From the NCBI GenBank assembly GCA_943324415.2, contig CALPLN020000010.1, forward strand, positions 1-23,190: a stretch of 23,190 bases of DNA. The letters are read 5' to 3'. Under the pieces are notes generated by a model. That model worked only from the letters and a program-made list of their open reading frames with translations, was not told the DNA's origin and searched no databases. Position 1 is the first letter of the stretch. Each line of letters opens with the position of its first letter. The stretch comes from Sediminibacterium ginsengisoli. Lineage in GTDB: Bacteria > Bacteroidota > Bacteroidia > Chitinophagales > Chitinophagaceae. Made by a program: the position numbers and the translations under genes. Of this stretch, positions 1 to 8,552 are shown one piece after another.

Positions 1-450
1 GTTTTATTAGAAGGACAATTTAAATCTGCATTTGCAGGCCGACTCTCACCATCTTTAATCGACTCTGTTCAACTGGCCACAGGCAAAGCATTTATCACTA
101 GTGGTAAAAAGGCCGCGAAGCAGATTGTACTTTCTGATGCGGATTTGATTACCAATTTCGTAGATGCGCAAAAAGGGCCACTCCCAATGGGTATGATTCC
201 TTACGAGGGCGTGCAATTTGCGAATCCTGTATTTTTTCAAAACGCGATCGCCTATTTGAACGAGCCAGTTAGTTTATTAGAGGCGCGCAAAAAGAACTTG
301 GTATTAAGACGCTTAGATCCAGGGAAAGTGGCAGAAAATAGACTTTGGATTCAACTTGTCTTATTACTTGGTCCATTATTGCTGCTTGGACTAGGCTATT
401 GGGGTGCTTTCTATTACCGCCAATCTCGATTTGCCGAATCTAAATCATAG
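1..450 (+). CDS. gldG: Gliding motility ABC transporter component GldG, C-terminal end (partial)
   Basis: The reading frame is open from base 1 to a TAG at 448-450, so about 149 C-terminal residues are visible and the start lies off the left edge. Visible features are a segment beginning VLLEGQFKSAFAGRLSP, the stretch NPVFFQNAIAYL followed by LLEARKKNLVLRRLD, one strongly hydrophobic helix (roughly the last 40 to 18 residues) and a short basic cytoplasmic tail. These match the C-terminus of GldG, the substrate-binding-like membrane partner of GldF and GldA in the ABC-type complex needed for Bacteroidota gliding and type IX-linked motility. The same family also occurs in non-gliding members, so motility is not proven here. 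It is the first gene seen of a rightward run; terC follows after 14 bases. Identification rests on remembered family motifs. Confidence 0.85.
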   Translation, partial: VLLEGQFKSAFAGRLSPSLIDSVQLATGKAFITSGKKAAKQIVLSDADLITNFVDAQKGPLPMGMIPYEGVQFANPVFFQNAIAYLNEPVSLLEARKKNLVLRRLDPGKVAENRLWIQLVLLLGPLLLLGLGYWGAFYYRQSRFAESKS

Positions 451-460
451 CTTATCTTTA
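430..460 (+). promoter_or_regulatory. Candidate promoter for terC inside the end of gldG
   Basis: TTTG at 430-433 and TATCTTTA at 453-460 are separated by exactly 19 bases. The Bacteroidota sigma-ABfr consensus is TTTG-N19-TAnnTTTG, so only the last base of the -7 box differs. The -7 box ends four bases before the terC ATG, so a transcript from it would have almost no leader. This is a pattern match only. Confidence 0.4.
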
Positions 461-464
461 CAGC

Positions 465-1433
465 ATGACAACAGATCAAATTGTATACGCTGTTTTTGGA
501 GTAGTGGTCATCACTGCTTTGATTCTTGACTTGGGTTTTTTAAGTAAAAAAAATAAAACCATTACCATCCGTCAAGCGCTTCAACAAACTTTTATTTGGG
601 TGATGTTAGCCTTAGGTTTTTTTGTGTTCATGTGGGTAGAGGAAGGACAAAAATTGGCATTTGAATATCTGAGTGGATACCTAATGGAATGGAGTTTAAG
701 TATTGATAATATTTTTGTTTTCATTTTAATATTTGATTCTTTTAAAGTGAAGGAGCAGCATATCTCAAGGGTATTGTTAATTGGCATATTGGCGGCAATC
801 GTCTTTAGAGTCATCTTTATTACCGTGGGTGTTGCATTGGTAGCTAAGTTTGCTTGGATCTTATATTTGTTCGGAGTGTTCTTATTGTATACTGGATATA
901 AAATGTTTACAGCAGGCGAAGACGAAGCATTTGATCCACATGATTCAAAAATTTATCGTTTCTTGAAAAAGTTTTTACCCATCACTAGTGAAGATGGAGA
1001 TGGTAAATTCATGATGCGTATTGGCGGAAAGCCAATGTACACAAGTCTTTTTGTGGTAGTGGTATTGTTAGCTGCCATTGATTTAGTATTTGCTTTAGAT
1101 TCCATCCCTGCAGTCATGGGCATCTCAATGAGCAGTTTAGTGATCTATACTTCTAATATTTTTGCGATACTTGGATTGCGCTCTTTGTTCTTTTTATTAA
1201 GAGGCGCAGTCAATCAATTTGAACATTTACAACAAGGTATTGCAATTGTGCTCATTTTTATTGGCGTTAAAATGTTAGGAGAACATTATATCAATATGGT
1301 AATGGATAAAAACACGCAAGTGCTTTTATCTTTATTGGTGATTGTGTTTTCAATTACGGGTTCAATATTGTATTCTATCTTTTCAAATCGTCAAAAGAAC
1401 CTACCAAAGGACTTCAAGGACAATACTATTTAA
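465..1433 (+). CDS. TerC/Alx-family integral membrane protein (probable metal-ion exporter)
   Basis: This 322-residue protein is almost entirely hydrophobic, with about eight to nine predicted membrane segments. It carries the two hallmark acidic motifs of the TerC family: EWSLSIDNIFVF (E75, D81) and AAIDLVFALDSIPAV (D206, D212). They lie in membrane helices and are thought to coordinate metal. Family members include tellurite-resistance TerC, E. coli Alx and Bacillus YkoY/MeeF; several act in Mn2+ export or in loading exported metalloproteins. Which metal is handled here cannot be read from the sequence. A charged loop (about 150-190) separates the two halves. No other ter genes are nearby, which argues for a metal homeostasis role rather than a tellurite operon. 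It sits 14 bases after gldG and 3 bases before lspA, so co-transcription with lspA is likely. Confidence 0.9.
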   Translation: MTTDQIVYAVFGVVVITALILDLGFLSKKNKTITIRQALQQTFIWVMLALGFFVFMWVEEGQKLAFEYLSGYLMEWSLSIDNIFVFILIFDSFKVKEQHISRVLLIGILAAIVFRVIFITVGVALVAKFAWILYLFGVFLLYTGYKMFTAGEDEAFDPHDSKIYRFLKKFLPITSEDGDGKFMMRIGGKPMYTSLFVVVVLLAAIDLVFALDSIPAVMGISMSSLVIYTSNIFAILGLRSLFFLLRGAVNQFEHLQQGIAIVLIFIGVKMLGEHYINMVMDKNTQVLLSLLVIVFSITGSILYSIFSNRQKNLPKDFKDNTI

Positions 1434-1436
1434 TAT

Positions 1437-2072
1437 ATGCAATTCAAGATGAACGGAAAGAAAGTAGCAGCATTCATTGTTGCCATTATAGTGATTGATC
1501 AGTTGTTGAAATTCTACATCAAGTTAAATTTCTTTTTAGGCGAAGAACACCAGGTGATTGGGTCTTGGTTCAGATTGCATTTTGTAGAAAACGAGGGGAT
1601 GGCCTGGGGTCTTAAATTCGGCGGCGAATTTGGAAAAATCGCCTTGACCTTATTTAGACTGGCTGCGGTGATTTGGGGTAGTTTCTTAATCAAAGGATTT
1701 ATTCAAAAGCAGTACCATACTGGATTCATCATTTGCGCTGCCTTGATTTATGCTGGCGCATTGGGTAATTTAATCGATAGTATGTTCTATGGCTTATTGT
1801 TCGAAGCCAGTATTCCTTATACCACTATGGTGGCGCAGTTTTTACCAGAAGGGGGCGGCTATGCCAATTTCTTGCACGGGAAAGTGGTAGATATGTTTTA
1901 TTTCCCCATCATTACAGACGCACAATTCCCTAGCTGGATGCCCATTTGGGGTGGAGAATCCTTTGAATTCTTCCGTCCAGTATTCAATTTTGCCGATATG
2001 GCCATAAGTTCAGGTGTGATTGCATTGTTTATTTTTCAAAGCAAGTTTTTCCCTTCAGAAGAAGCTGCATAA
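1437..2072 (+). CDS. lspA: Lipoprotein signal peptidase (signal peptidase II)
   Basis: LspA is the inner-membrane aspartyl protease that removes the signal peptide from prolipoproteins after lipid is attached to the lipobox cysteine. Family blocks are visible in order: an N-terminal helix ending IDQLLKFYIK (10-30), NEGMAWGL (52-59), GALGNLID (107-114), GKVVDMF (148-154) and FNFADMAI (183-190). D152 and D187 correspond to the catalytic aspartate pair. At 211 residues it is longer than the roughly 165 of proteobacterial enzymes. The extra length is in two periplasmic insertions, between GNLID and VVDM and between VVDM and FNFAD, which I believe is normal in Bacteroidota. The ATG is three bases after the terC stop. 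ileS follows after 68 bases with no recognisable terminator. Confidence 0.95.
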   Translation: MQFKMNGKKVAAFIVAIIVIDQLLKFYIKLNFFLGEEHQVIGSWFRLHFVENEGMAWGLKFGGEFGKIALTLFRLAAVIWGSFLIKGFIQKQYHTGFIICAALIYAGALGNLIDSMFYGLLFEASIPYTTMVAQFLPEGGGYANFLHGKVVDMFYFPIITDAQFPSWMPIWGGESFEFFRPVFNFADMAISSGVIALFIFQSKFFPSEEAA

Positions 2073-2140
2073 TTTCGTTTCCTTTTTTGAGCGCTTATTC
2101 GTACCTTCATGACCTAAAAATCAGATAGGACAAGCGTTTT

Positions 2141-5100
2141 ATGAGTAATCAATATCCAGAATTCAGTGGCTTACATTTGCCAACAATAGAGGCAGAAATT
2201 TTAGCAGCTTGGAAAAAAGAACAAGCTTTTGAACAATCCGTTCAATTAAGAGAAGGTAAAACACCATTCGTGTTTTATGAAGGTCCTCCAAGCGCCAATG
2301 GGATGCCTGGAATCCACCACGTTATTTCTAGAACTTTAAAAGACATGGTATGTCGTTATAAAACCATGCAAGGTTTTCAAGTTAAAAGAAAAGGCGGATG
2401 GGATACCCATGGTTTACCAGTAGAGTTAGGAGTTGAAAAAGAACTAGGTATTACTAAAGAGGATATTGGAAAAACAATTACGGTAGAAGCCTACAATCAA
2501 AAATGTAGAGAAGCCGTATTGCGCTATAAAAAAGAGTGGGATGACATCACCAATAAAATGGGATATTGGGTTGATCTAGACAATCCTTACATCACATTTG
2601 AAAATAATTATATTGAAACTTTGTGGTGGATTTTAAGTACCCTTTACAAAAAAGGATACCTATATCAAAGTGTAAGTATTCAACCTTATTCACCTGCTGC
2701 AGGTACCGGATTGAGTTCACATGAGTTGAATCAGCCCGGCACGTACAAAGATGTGAAAGACACATCGGTTGTGGCGATGTTCAAAGCAATTGAATCAAAT
2801 GAAAGTCAATTTGTTTTTGATGCTGCAGCTGCAAATACATTGACGAAAGAAGTGTATTATATGGCTTGGACCACTACGCCATGGACTTTGCCGTCTAATT
2901 TAGGATTGACTGTTGGACCCAATATCGAGTATGCTTTAATTGCTACCTATAATCCGTATACTGCATTACCAGTGAATGTAATTGTTGCGAAAGCCTTGGT
3001 ATCAAAGTATTTCAAGGAAGAGGGTTTGAGCTTAACAAGTTTCGCTGAAGGCGATAAGCTATTGCCTTGGAAGGAATTGGCTACGTTTAAAGGAAGTCAA
3101 TTAGACGGATTGCGTTATGAGCAGTTGATGCCATTTGAAGCAAATAACCCTGCCAATATCGAAGGCGATCCATTTAAAATAATCGTTGGAGATTTTGTTA
3201 CCACAGAAGATGGTACAGGTATCGTGCATACTTCACCAGCCTTTGGAGCAGATGACTATAAAGTAGGACAAAAAAATAATTTAGGGATCCTTACTTTAGT
3301 AGATAGAGCAGGAAAATTCATTGATGGAGTGGGAGAGTTCGCTGGAAGATTCGTGAAAAATTATAAAGACGAAAAAGATTTCCAAGATGTGAACGTAGAT
3401 ATCTCTGTGAAATTAAAAAAAGAGAATCGTGCTTTCAAAGTAGAAAAATACGAACACAATTATCCGCATTGTTGGAGAACGGATAAACCCATTTTATATT
3501 ACCCATTGGATGCATGGTTCATCAAGACGACTGCAGTGAAAGACAGAATGGTGGAGTTGAATAAAACCATCAACTGGAAACCAAAGAGCACGGGAGAAGG
3601 TCGCTTTGGCAATTGGTTGGAAAATATGGTGGACTGGAATTTATCAAGAAGTAGATATTGGGGAACACCTTTGCCTATCTGGAGAACTGAGGATGGCACG
3701 GAAGAAGTTTGTATTGGTTCGATAGATGAATTGACTGCAGGATTTTTAGCTGCAAAAGAAAAAGGGTTCAACCAAGATGTTCAGTTACAAATAGTAGAAG
3801 GAAAACTGGATGTCGATTTACACAAACCATTTGTAGATCAAATTGAAATCTTAAGTCCATCGGGTCAACCAATGAAACGTGTTTCAGACTTAGTGGATGT
3901 ATGGTTTGATTCGGGCGCCATGCCTTATGCACAATGGCATTATCCATTTGAGAATAAAGATTTAGTTGAAAAAGGATTGGCATTCCCTGCTGATTTTATT
4001 GCAGAAGGAGTGGATCAAACAAGAGGATGGTTCTATACATTACACGCTTTAGGTGTATTGTTATTTGATAAAGTTGCTTACAAGGCCGTGGTGAGTAATG
4101 GATTGGTATTGGATAAGAACGGCAACAAGATGAGTAAGCGTTTAGGCAATGTGGTGAATCCATTTGAGACATTGGAAACCTATGGCGCCGATGCAACGAG
4201 ATGGTACTTGGTGACCAATGCATCCCCTTGGGACAATTTAAAATTCGATTTATCAGGTATTCAAGAAGTGCAAAGAAAATTCTTTGGCACATTGTACAAT
4301 ACCTATCAGTTTTTTGTCTTGTATGCGAATGTAGATGGATTCAAATTCGAGCAAGCTTATATCCCAGTGAAAGATCGACCTGAGATTGACCGTTGGGTCA
4401 TTTCCTCTTTAAATAGTTTAGTACAGACAGTGACAGTGGCGATGGATGATTTTGAGCCAACCATTGCTGGGCGTGCAATTGAGACCTTTGTAGATGAGCA
4501 TTTGAGTAACTGGTATGTGCGTTTATGTAGAAGAAGATTCTGGAAGGGAACCTATACCGATGATAAAATTGCAGCCTACCAAACATTGTACGAGTGCATT
4601 GAAACGATTGCAAGATTGATGGCGCCGATTGCTCCATTCTTCTGTGATCAATTGTTCAGAAATTTAAATGGTTTGACAAAACGTTTTGAAGCAACGACCA
4701 TTCACCATATTGATTTCCCGAAAGCCGATCCATCTAAAATGGATGCAGCCTTAGAATCAAGAATGCAGTTGGCTCAGGATATTTGTTCTTTGGTATTGTC
4801 CATTCGTAAAAAAGTCAATATTAAAGTTCGCCAACCATTACAAAAAATATTGATACCAGTTTTAGACCCAGCGATGAAATTAGCCATTGAGCAAATGGAA
4901 GCATTGATTCTAGCCGAGGTAAACGTGAAAGAAATTAATTATATCACAGAGACAGAAGGGGTAATCAGTAAAAAGCTAAAACCTAATTTCAAATTATTGG
5001 GTGCAAAATTGGGCACGAAGATGAAACAAGCTTCTGCTGTCATTGCAGCTTTGACTCAAAATGAAATTTCTGAGCTTGAGCGTAATGGGACCCTACACAT

Positions 5101-5491
5101 TCAGGTTGACGGAACTGCTATTCCATTGTTAATCAATGAAGTAGATATTATTGCAGAAGATATTCCTGGATGGAGTGTGGCGGTGAAGGGAAATTTAACG
5201 GTGGCATTGGATATTAGCCTTTCTGAAGCCCTATTAAAGGAAGGAAATGCCCGAGAATTGGTAAATAGGGTCCAAAACATCCGAAAAGAGGCCAATTTTG
5301 AGCTCACAGACAAGATTTTACTCCAAATTGTGGATAACCCTAATATGAAAGATGCTGTTAATGAATTTTCAGAGTATATTTGCCGCGAAATATTGGCGTC
5401 CCAAATCGACTGGGTCTCTAGCCTTGAAGAAGGTGTCGATATCGAAATAAATGATCAAAAACTAAGGATTTTAGTTAGACAAAAAGGATAA
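2141..5491 (+). CDS. ileS: Isoleucyl-tRNA synthetase, type 2, with inverted HIGH motif (GIHH)
   Basis: This 1116-residue class I synthetase charges tRNA-Ile. The N-terminal Rossmann domain holds PPSANGMPGIHHVISR at 49-64; KMSKR is at 663-667 in the context GNKMSKRLGN. The CP1 editing domain includes TTTPWTLPSN (near residues 244-253). The anticodon-binding region and a long C-terminal extension follow, with RELVNRVQNIRKE and ELTDKILLQIVD blocks. The extension lacks the C-terminal Cys4 zinc site of ordinary bacterial enzymes. Length and tail identify the eukaryote-like IleRS2 class, which tends to resist mupirocin. The usual HxGH signature reads G57-I58-H59-H60, with the first and third positions exchanged. 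ATG at 2141 places the start about 40 residues before the signature, as expected. The stop is two bases before the next gene, so the two are probably co-transcribed. Confidence 0.97.
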   Translation: MSNQYPEFSGLHLPTIEAEILAAWKKEQAFEQSVQLREGKTPFVFYEGPPSANGMPGIHHVISRTLKDMVCRYKTMQGFQVKRKGGWDTHGLPVELGVEKELGITKEDIGKTITVEAYNQKCREAVLRYKKEWDDITNKMGYWVDLDNPYITFENNYIETLWWILSTLYKKGYLYQSVSIQPYSPAAGTGLSSHELNQPGTYKDVKDTSVVAMFKAIESNESQFVFDAAAANTLTKEVYYMAWTTTPWTLPSNLGLTVGPNIEYALIATYNPYTALPVNVIVAKALVSKYFKEEGLSLTSFAEGDKLLPWKELATFKGSQLDGLRYEQLMPFEANNPANIEGDPFKIIVGDFVTTEDGTGIVHTSPAFGADDYKVGQKNNLGILTLVDRAGKFIDGVGEFAGRFVKNYKDEKDFQDVNVDISVKLKKENRAFKVEKYEHNYPHCWRTDKPILYYPLDAWFIKTTAVKDRMVELNKTINWKPKSTGEGRFGNWLENMVDWNLSRSRYWGTPLPIWRTEDGTEEVCIGSIDELTAGFLAAKEKGFNQDVQLQIVEGKLDVDLHKPFVDQIEILSPSGQPMKRVSDLVDVWFDSGAMPYAQWHYPFENKDLVEKGLAFPADFIAEGVDQTRGWFYTLHALGVLLFDKVAYKAVVSNGLVLDKNGNKMSKRLGNVVNPFETLETYGADATRWYLVTNASPWDNLKFDLSGIQEVQRKFFGTLYNTYQFFVLYANVDGFKFEQAYIPVKDRPEIDRWVISSLNSLVQTVTVAMDDFEPTIAGRAIETFVDEHLSNWYVRLCRRRFWKGTYTDDKIAAYQTLYECIETIARLMAPIAPFFCDQLFRNLNGLTKRFEATTIHHIDFPKADPSKMDAALESRMQLAQDICSLVLSIRKKVNIKVRQPLQKILIPVLDPAMKLAIEQMEALILAEVNVKEINYITETEGVISKKLKPNFKLLGAKLGTKMKQASAVIAALTQNEISELERNGTLHIQVDGTAIPLLINEVDIIAEDIPGWSVAVKGNLTVALDISLSEALLKEGNARELVNRVQNIRKEANFELTDKILLQIVDNPNMKDAVNEFSEYICREILASQIDWVSSLEEGVDIEINDQKLRILVRQKG

Positions 5492-5493
5492 TT

Positions 5494-6543
5494 ATGGCTA
5501 CAAAAAAACCAGCACCTAAGAAAGCGGCTCCAGCTAAAAAAGCTGCGCCAGCTAAGAAAGCGGCTCCTGTAAAAAAGGCAGCTCCAGCTAAGAAAGCAGC
5601 GCCAGCAAAAAAAGCGGCTCCAGCAAAAAAGGCAGCTCCGGTAAAAAAAGCAGCTCCTGCAAAAAAGGCAGCCCCTGTTAAAAAAGCGGCACCTGTAAAA
5701 AAGGCGGCGCCTGTTAAAAAAGCAGCACCTGCTAAAAAAGCAGCTCCAGCAAAAAGCGCAGCGCCTGTTAAAAAAGCGGCTCCTGTTAAAGTGGTTGCAG
5801 CTCCAGCTAAGAAAGTAGTAGCTCCTGCAAAAAAAGCAGCTCCTGCAAAACCTGTAGTAGCAGCTAAACCAGTTGCGGCACCTGCAAAAAAAGCAGCTCC
5901 TGTAAAAGCACCTGCTAAACCAGTTGCAAAAGCTCCAGTAAAACCAGTTGTGGCTCCAAAGCCAGTAGAGAAATATGTACCTCCTGCAAAACCAGTTCCT
6001 GTTATTCCTACACCACCGGTAAAGCCAGTGCGTAAGGCAGCAGAACCGATCAAGGACATCAAAGTGCCAAAGATCAATGCAAAGAGCAGTGTACCTTATC
6101 AACCAGGTTATGTTCCAATGGAAAAGAGAAAAGAAGTAGAAAGATCAACAGAGACTTTAGTAAAATATTCTGATGCTGAATTAGCAGAGTTCAGAGAGTT
6201 GATTGCAAAGAAATTAGACGCTGCAAAAAAAGAATTAGTGTACTTGCAAGGTCTAATCACTCGTAAGGATGAAATGGGTGGAGACAATGATGATGCAAGA
6301 TACATGACGATGGAAGATGGTAGTGTAAGCATGGAAAGAGAGCAGTTAGGCCAAATGGCTAGCCGTCAAATCACTTTTATCGATCACCTAGAGAAAGCCT
6401 TAATGCGTATCGAAAACAAAACCTACGGTATTTGTAGAGTGACAGGTCGCTTGATTGACAAAGCACGTTTACGCGCTGTGCCTCATGCTACTTTAAGCTT
6501 AGAAGCAAAATTAGGGTATGTAAAAAATAGCAGCGAACAATAA
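5494..6543 (+). CDS. TraR/DksA-family protein with a long histone-H1-like Lys/Ala/Pro N-terminal tail
   Basis: This 349-residue protein has two parts. Residues 4 to about 185 are a highly basic, low-complexity tail of Lys, Ala, Pro and Val, with fifteen tandem KKAAPA/V-type hexads at 9-98. Residues about 215-349 are a DksA/TraR domain: a helical coiled-coil segment (228-310) followed by a finger reading YGICRVTGRLIDKARLRAVP and ending ATLSLEAK. DksA proteins bind the RNA polymerase secondary channel and modulate initiation. Of the four zinc cysteines only C314 remains; the other positions are T317, S335 and A338. I recall this CRVTG form as usual for short Bacteroidota homologues. The tail resembles bacterial H1-like DNA-binding tails, so DNA or RNA binding is inferred. 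An AAGGA element lies five bases before the ATG within the end of ileS, consistent with coupled translation. Confidence 0.85.
   Translation: MATKKPAPKKAAPAKKAAPAKKAAPVKKAAPAKKAAPAKKAAPAKKAAPVKKAAPAKKAAPVKKAAPVKKAAPVKKAAPAKKAAPAKSAAPVKKAAPVKVVAAPAKKVVAPAKKAAPAKPVVAAKPVAAPAKKAAPVKAPAKPVAKAPVKPVVAPKPVEKYVPPAKPVPVIPTPPVKPVRKAAEPIKDIKVPKINAKSSVPYQPGYVPMEKRKEVERSTETLVKYSDAELAEFRELIAKKLDAAKKELVYLQGLITRKDEMGGDNDDARYMTMEDGSVSMEREQLGQMASRQITFIDHLEKALMRIENKTYGICRVTGRLIDKARLRAVPHATLSLEAKLGYVKNSSEQ
5518..5787 (+). repeat. Fifteen in-frame 18-bp tandem repeats encoding KKAAP(A/V)
   Basis: Codons 9-98 encode fifteen consecutive six-residue units, all KKAAPA or KKAAPV except unit 14, which is KSAAPV. Synonymous positions differ between units (GCT, GCG and GCA for Ala; AAA and AAG for Lys). 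The array is therefore conserved as protein rather than being a fresh DNA duplication. Less regular AAPAKK-like units continue to about 5960. Confidence 0.95.
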
Positions 6544-6578
6544 TAATTAAAGCGAGCACATTGCTTTATAGTGATATT

Positions 6579-6607
6579 AAAAAACCCGATCGATGATCGG
6601 GTTTTTT
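6579..6607. terminator. Bidirectional intrinsic terminator between dksA-like gene and ABC exporter
   Basis: Perfect 7-bp stem CCCGATC (6585-6591) / GATCGGG (6595-6601) with a GAT loop. It is flanked by six A's on the left and six T's on the right, so it reads as a hairpin plus U-tract from either strand. It sits between two convergent genes. Confidence 0.93.
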
Positions 6608-6663
6608 GTTGCGTATTTTTAATGGAGTGCTATTTTAAATGAAACTAAAGTTTAGGCAACTAA

Positions 6664-8481
6664 CTATTTTACTTCCTGCATTTCAATCAACTTCTTGTAG
6701 TATCCTCCTTGTGCTAGCAAAGTCTCGTGGTTGCCACGTTCTACAATGGCGCCTTTCTGTAGTACGATGATTTCATCTGCGTGGCGAATCGTAGATAAGC
6801 GATGGGCAATGACAATGGAGGTTCTGTTTTGCATCATATTGTTAATCGCATCTTGTACCAGCCTTTCACTTTCTGTATCTAATGCAGAAGTGGCTTCGTC
6901 TAATATTAAGATTGGAGGATTTTTTAATACGGCTCTTGCAATGGTTAAACGTTGACGCTCGCCGCCACTTAATTTACTTCCTCTATCGCCAATCATAGAT
7001 TCAAATCCGCCTTCTTTCTTTGTAATAAAGTCATAGGCATTGGCAATCTTAGCAGCAGCAATAATTTCTTCCATCGTTGCTTCTGGTTTTCCTAAAGCGA
7101 TATTGGCTGCAATTGTATCATTGAACAAGATAGGCTCCTGTGTTACAATACTGATAAGTTGTCTTAAACTATGTAAACTATAGTCTTTAATATTTTTTCC
7201 ATCAATGTATAAGTTACCTGTGGTCACATCATGGAACCTAGGCACTAGATCTGCGAGTGTGCTTTTGCCTGCACCAGAAGATCCAACTAAAGCAACAGTG
7301 GTACCTTTTTTGATGGTCAATTCAATATGGTTCAAAATGCTTGCATCATGGTAAGCAAAACCAACATTGTCAAAATGAATATTGTCTTTAAATCCTTCAA
7401 TGAAAATAGGATTCGCTACTTCTTCTACAGTATTCGGTGCTTCTAAGATTTCATTCAATCTATCTAAAGTTGCTGTACCTCTATTGACGTTGTAAATGGC
7501 CTGGGATAAGGCTTTAGCCGGGTTGATGATTTGTGAAAACAAAGCCACATAGGTAATAAAAGAACCTGGAGATAATATATCACCACTTAAAACGAGTTTG
7601 CCTCCAAACCAAAGTACACCACATAAAATGGTCACCCCTAAAAATTCAGACACCGGTGAAGCTAAATCACGTCGGTTCAAAATGCGGTTCTTTAAATTAA
7701 AGATATCTTCTACCAATCCATAAAATTGACCTTTCACTTTTCCTTCCGCATTGAACGCTTTGATGATTCTCAATCCAGATAAAGTCTCTTCCATCTGACT
7801 CAAAATCTCTCCCCATTTTACTTGCGCACTATTGGTATGCTTTTTTAAACTACGACCAATTCTTCCTACAATAAAGCCAGCTACTGGTAGTAAAATAAAT
7901 ACAAATAAAGTCAGCTTAGCGCTGATTAAGAATAAGAAAATTAAAATACCAATGATGGTGAGTGGCTCTTTGATCAAACCTTCCAATGCACTAATTACGG
8001 AGCTTTCTAATTCTGCAATATCATTGGATGCCCTGCTTAAAATATCTCCTTTTCTTTTTTCAGTAAAATAGCCAACAGGTAATTGTAAAATCTTATCGTA
8101 TAATAACTTGGAGTATTTCTTAGTCACCATATTACGGATGGGTGCCAAAAAATAAAAAGCGAGGTATAAAAATAAATTTTTGAAAAAGATGGATACGATG
8201 ATGAATAAACAGATCCATCCCAACGCATAAGCTTTGCCATTGGCCTTGATGATGTCCTGCAAAAATTGGTATAAACTATCTTTAAGGTTGGCTGTGTCGG
8301 TCACTGAGACTGGCGTCAGACTGGCGAAAGCATTGTTTCCAAAGATCAAATCAAGGAACGGGGTCAGCATACCCAATGAAAACAAGCTAAAAAGGATCGA
8401 TAACAAGATAAATAGACCATACCAGCCCATATAGGTCTTGTATTCCTTGATATAACTTACGATGCGAAAAAATTTCTTCAT
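6664..8481 (-). CDS. ABC exporter, fused membrane and ATPase domains (MsbA-like)
   Basis: Numbered from the ATG at 8481, this is a 605-residue half-transporter that would act as a dimer in the inner membrane. Residues about 1-340 form the six-helix exporter domain; about 365-605 form the ATPase. The ATPase shows Walker A GSSGAGKS (400-407), Q-loop Q448, signature LSGGERQR (504-511), Walker B with ILILDEAT (524-531), SALD D-loop and switch H560. The layout matches the MsbA / lipid and multidrug exporter subfamily. The substrate is not readable; lipid A-core or another amphipathic lipid is a guess from family. A TTG 19 codons upstream also opens the frame, but the MKKFF start is typical and follows a candidate promoter. 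No partner half-transporter is adjacent. It is divergent from rbfA. Confidence 0.9.
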   Translation of the reverse strand: MKKFFRIVSYIKEYKTYMGWYGLFILLSILFSLFSLGMLTPFLDLIFGNNAFASLTPVSVTDTANLKDSLYQFLQDIIKANGKAYALGWICLFIIVSIFFKNLFLYLAFYFLAPIRNMVTKKYSKLLYDKILQLPVGYFTEKRKGDILSRASNDIAELESSVISALEGLIKEPLTIIGILIFLFLISAKLTLFVFILLPVAGFIVGRIGRSLKKHTNSAQVKWGEILSQMEETLSGLRIIKAFNAEGKVKGQFYGLVEDIFNLKNRILNRRDLASPVSEFLGVTILCGVLWFGGKLVLSGDILSPGSFITYVALFSQIINPAKALSQAIYNVNRGTATLDRLNEILEAPNTVEEVANPIFIEGFKDNIHFDNVGFAYHDASILNHIELTIKKGTTVALVGSSGAGKSTLADLVPRFHDVTTGNLYIDGKNIKDYSLHSLRQLISIVTQEPILFNDTIAANIALGKPEATMEEIIAAAKIANAYDFITKKEGGFESMIGDRGSKLSGGERQRLTIARAVLKNPPILILDEATSALDTESERLVQDAINNMMQNRTSIVIAHRLSTIRHADEIIVLQKGAIVERGNHETLLAQGGYYKKLIEMQEVK

Positions 8482-8510
8482 AATTAAAACTATTCCCTCA
8501 GAATAATCAG

Positions 8511-8538
8511 CAAAGTAACTAATTTTACAGCGAATCAA
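8511..8538 (-). promoter_or_regulatory. Candidate promoter for the ABC exporter
   Basis: On the minus strand TTG (8538-8536) is followed after 17 bases by TTACTTTG (8518-8511), one base away from the TAnnTTTG -7 consensus. The -7 box ends 29 bases before the exporter's ATG, a sensible leader length. Pattern match only. Confidence 0.35.
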
Positions 8539-8552
8539 CGACTTTGATTATT

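Noticed and set aside
465..1433. Tellurite resistance determinant
   Set aside because: The protein is of the TerC family but no other ter genes are nearby; metal homeostasis is the more likely role.
1437..2072. Long insertions in LspA as a novelty
   Set aside because: As far as I recall, extended periplasmic loops are common in Bacteroidota signal peptidase II, and the catalytic motifs are intact.
2073..2140. Promoter for ileS in the gap after lspA (TACCTTCA with upstream TTTTTTG)
   Set aside because: Two mismatches in the -7 box and only 12 bases of spacing; too weak to annotate.
5455..6102. Two long overlapping minus-strand open frames (about 200 and 215 residues) opposite the repeat region
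   Set aside because: They mirror the tandem Lys/Ala/Pro repeat and encode only periodic low-complexity sequence; the plus frame carries a recognisable DksA/TraR domain.
8482..8538. Nineteen extra N-terminal residues on the ABC exporter from a TTG
   Set aside because: The extension is unlike the family, overlaps the candidate promoter, and a good ATG with the typical MKKFF start follows.
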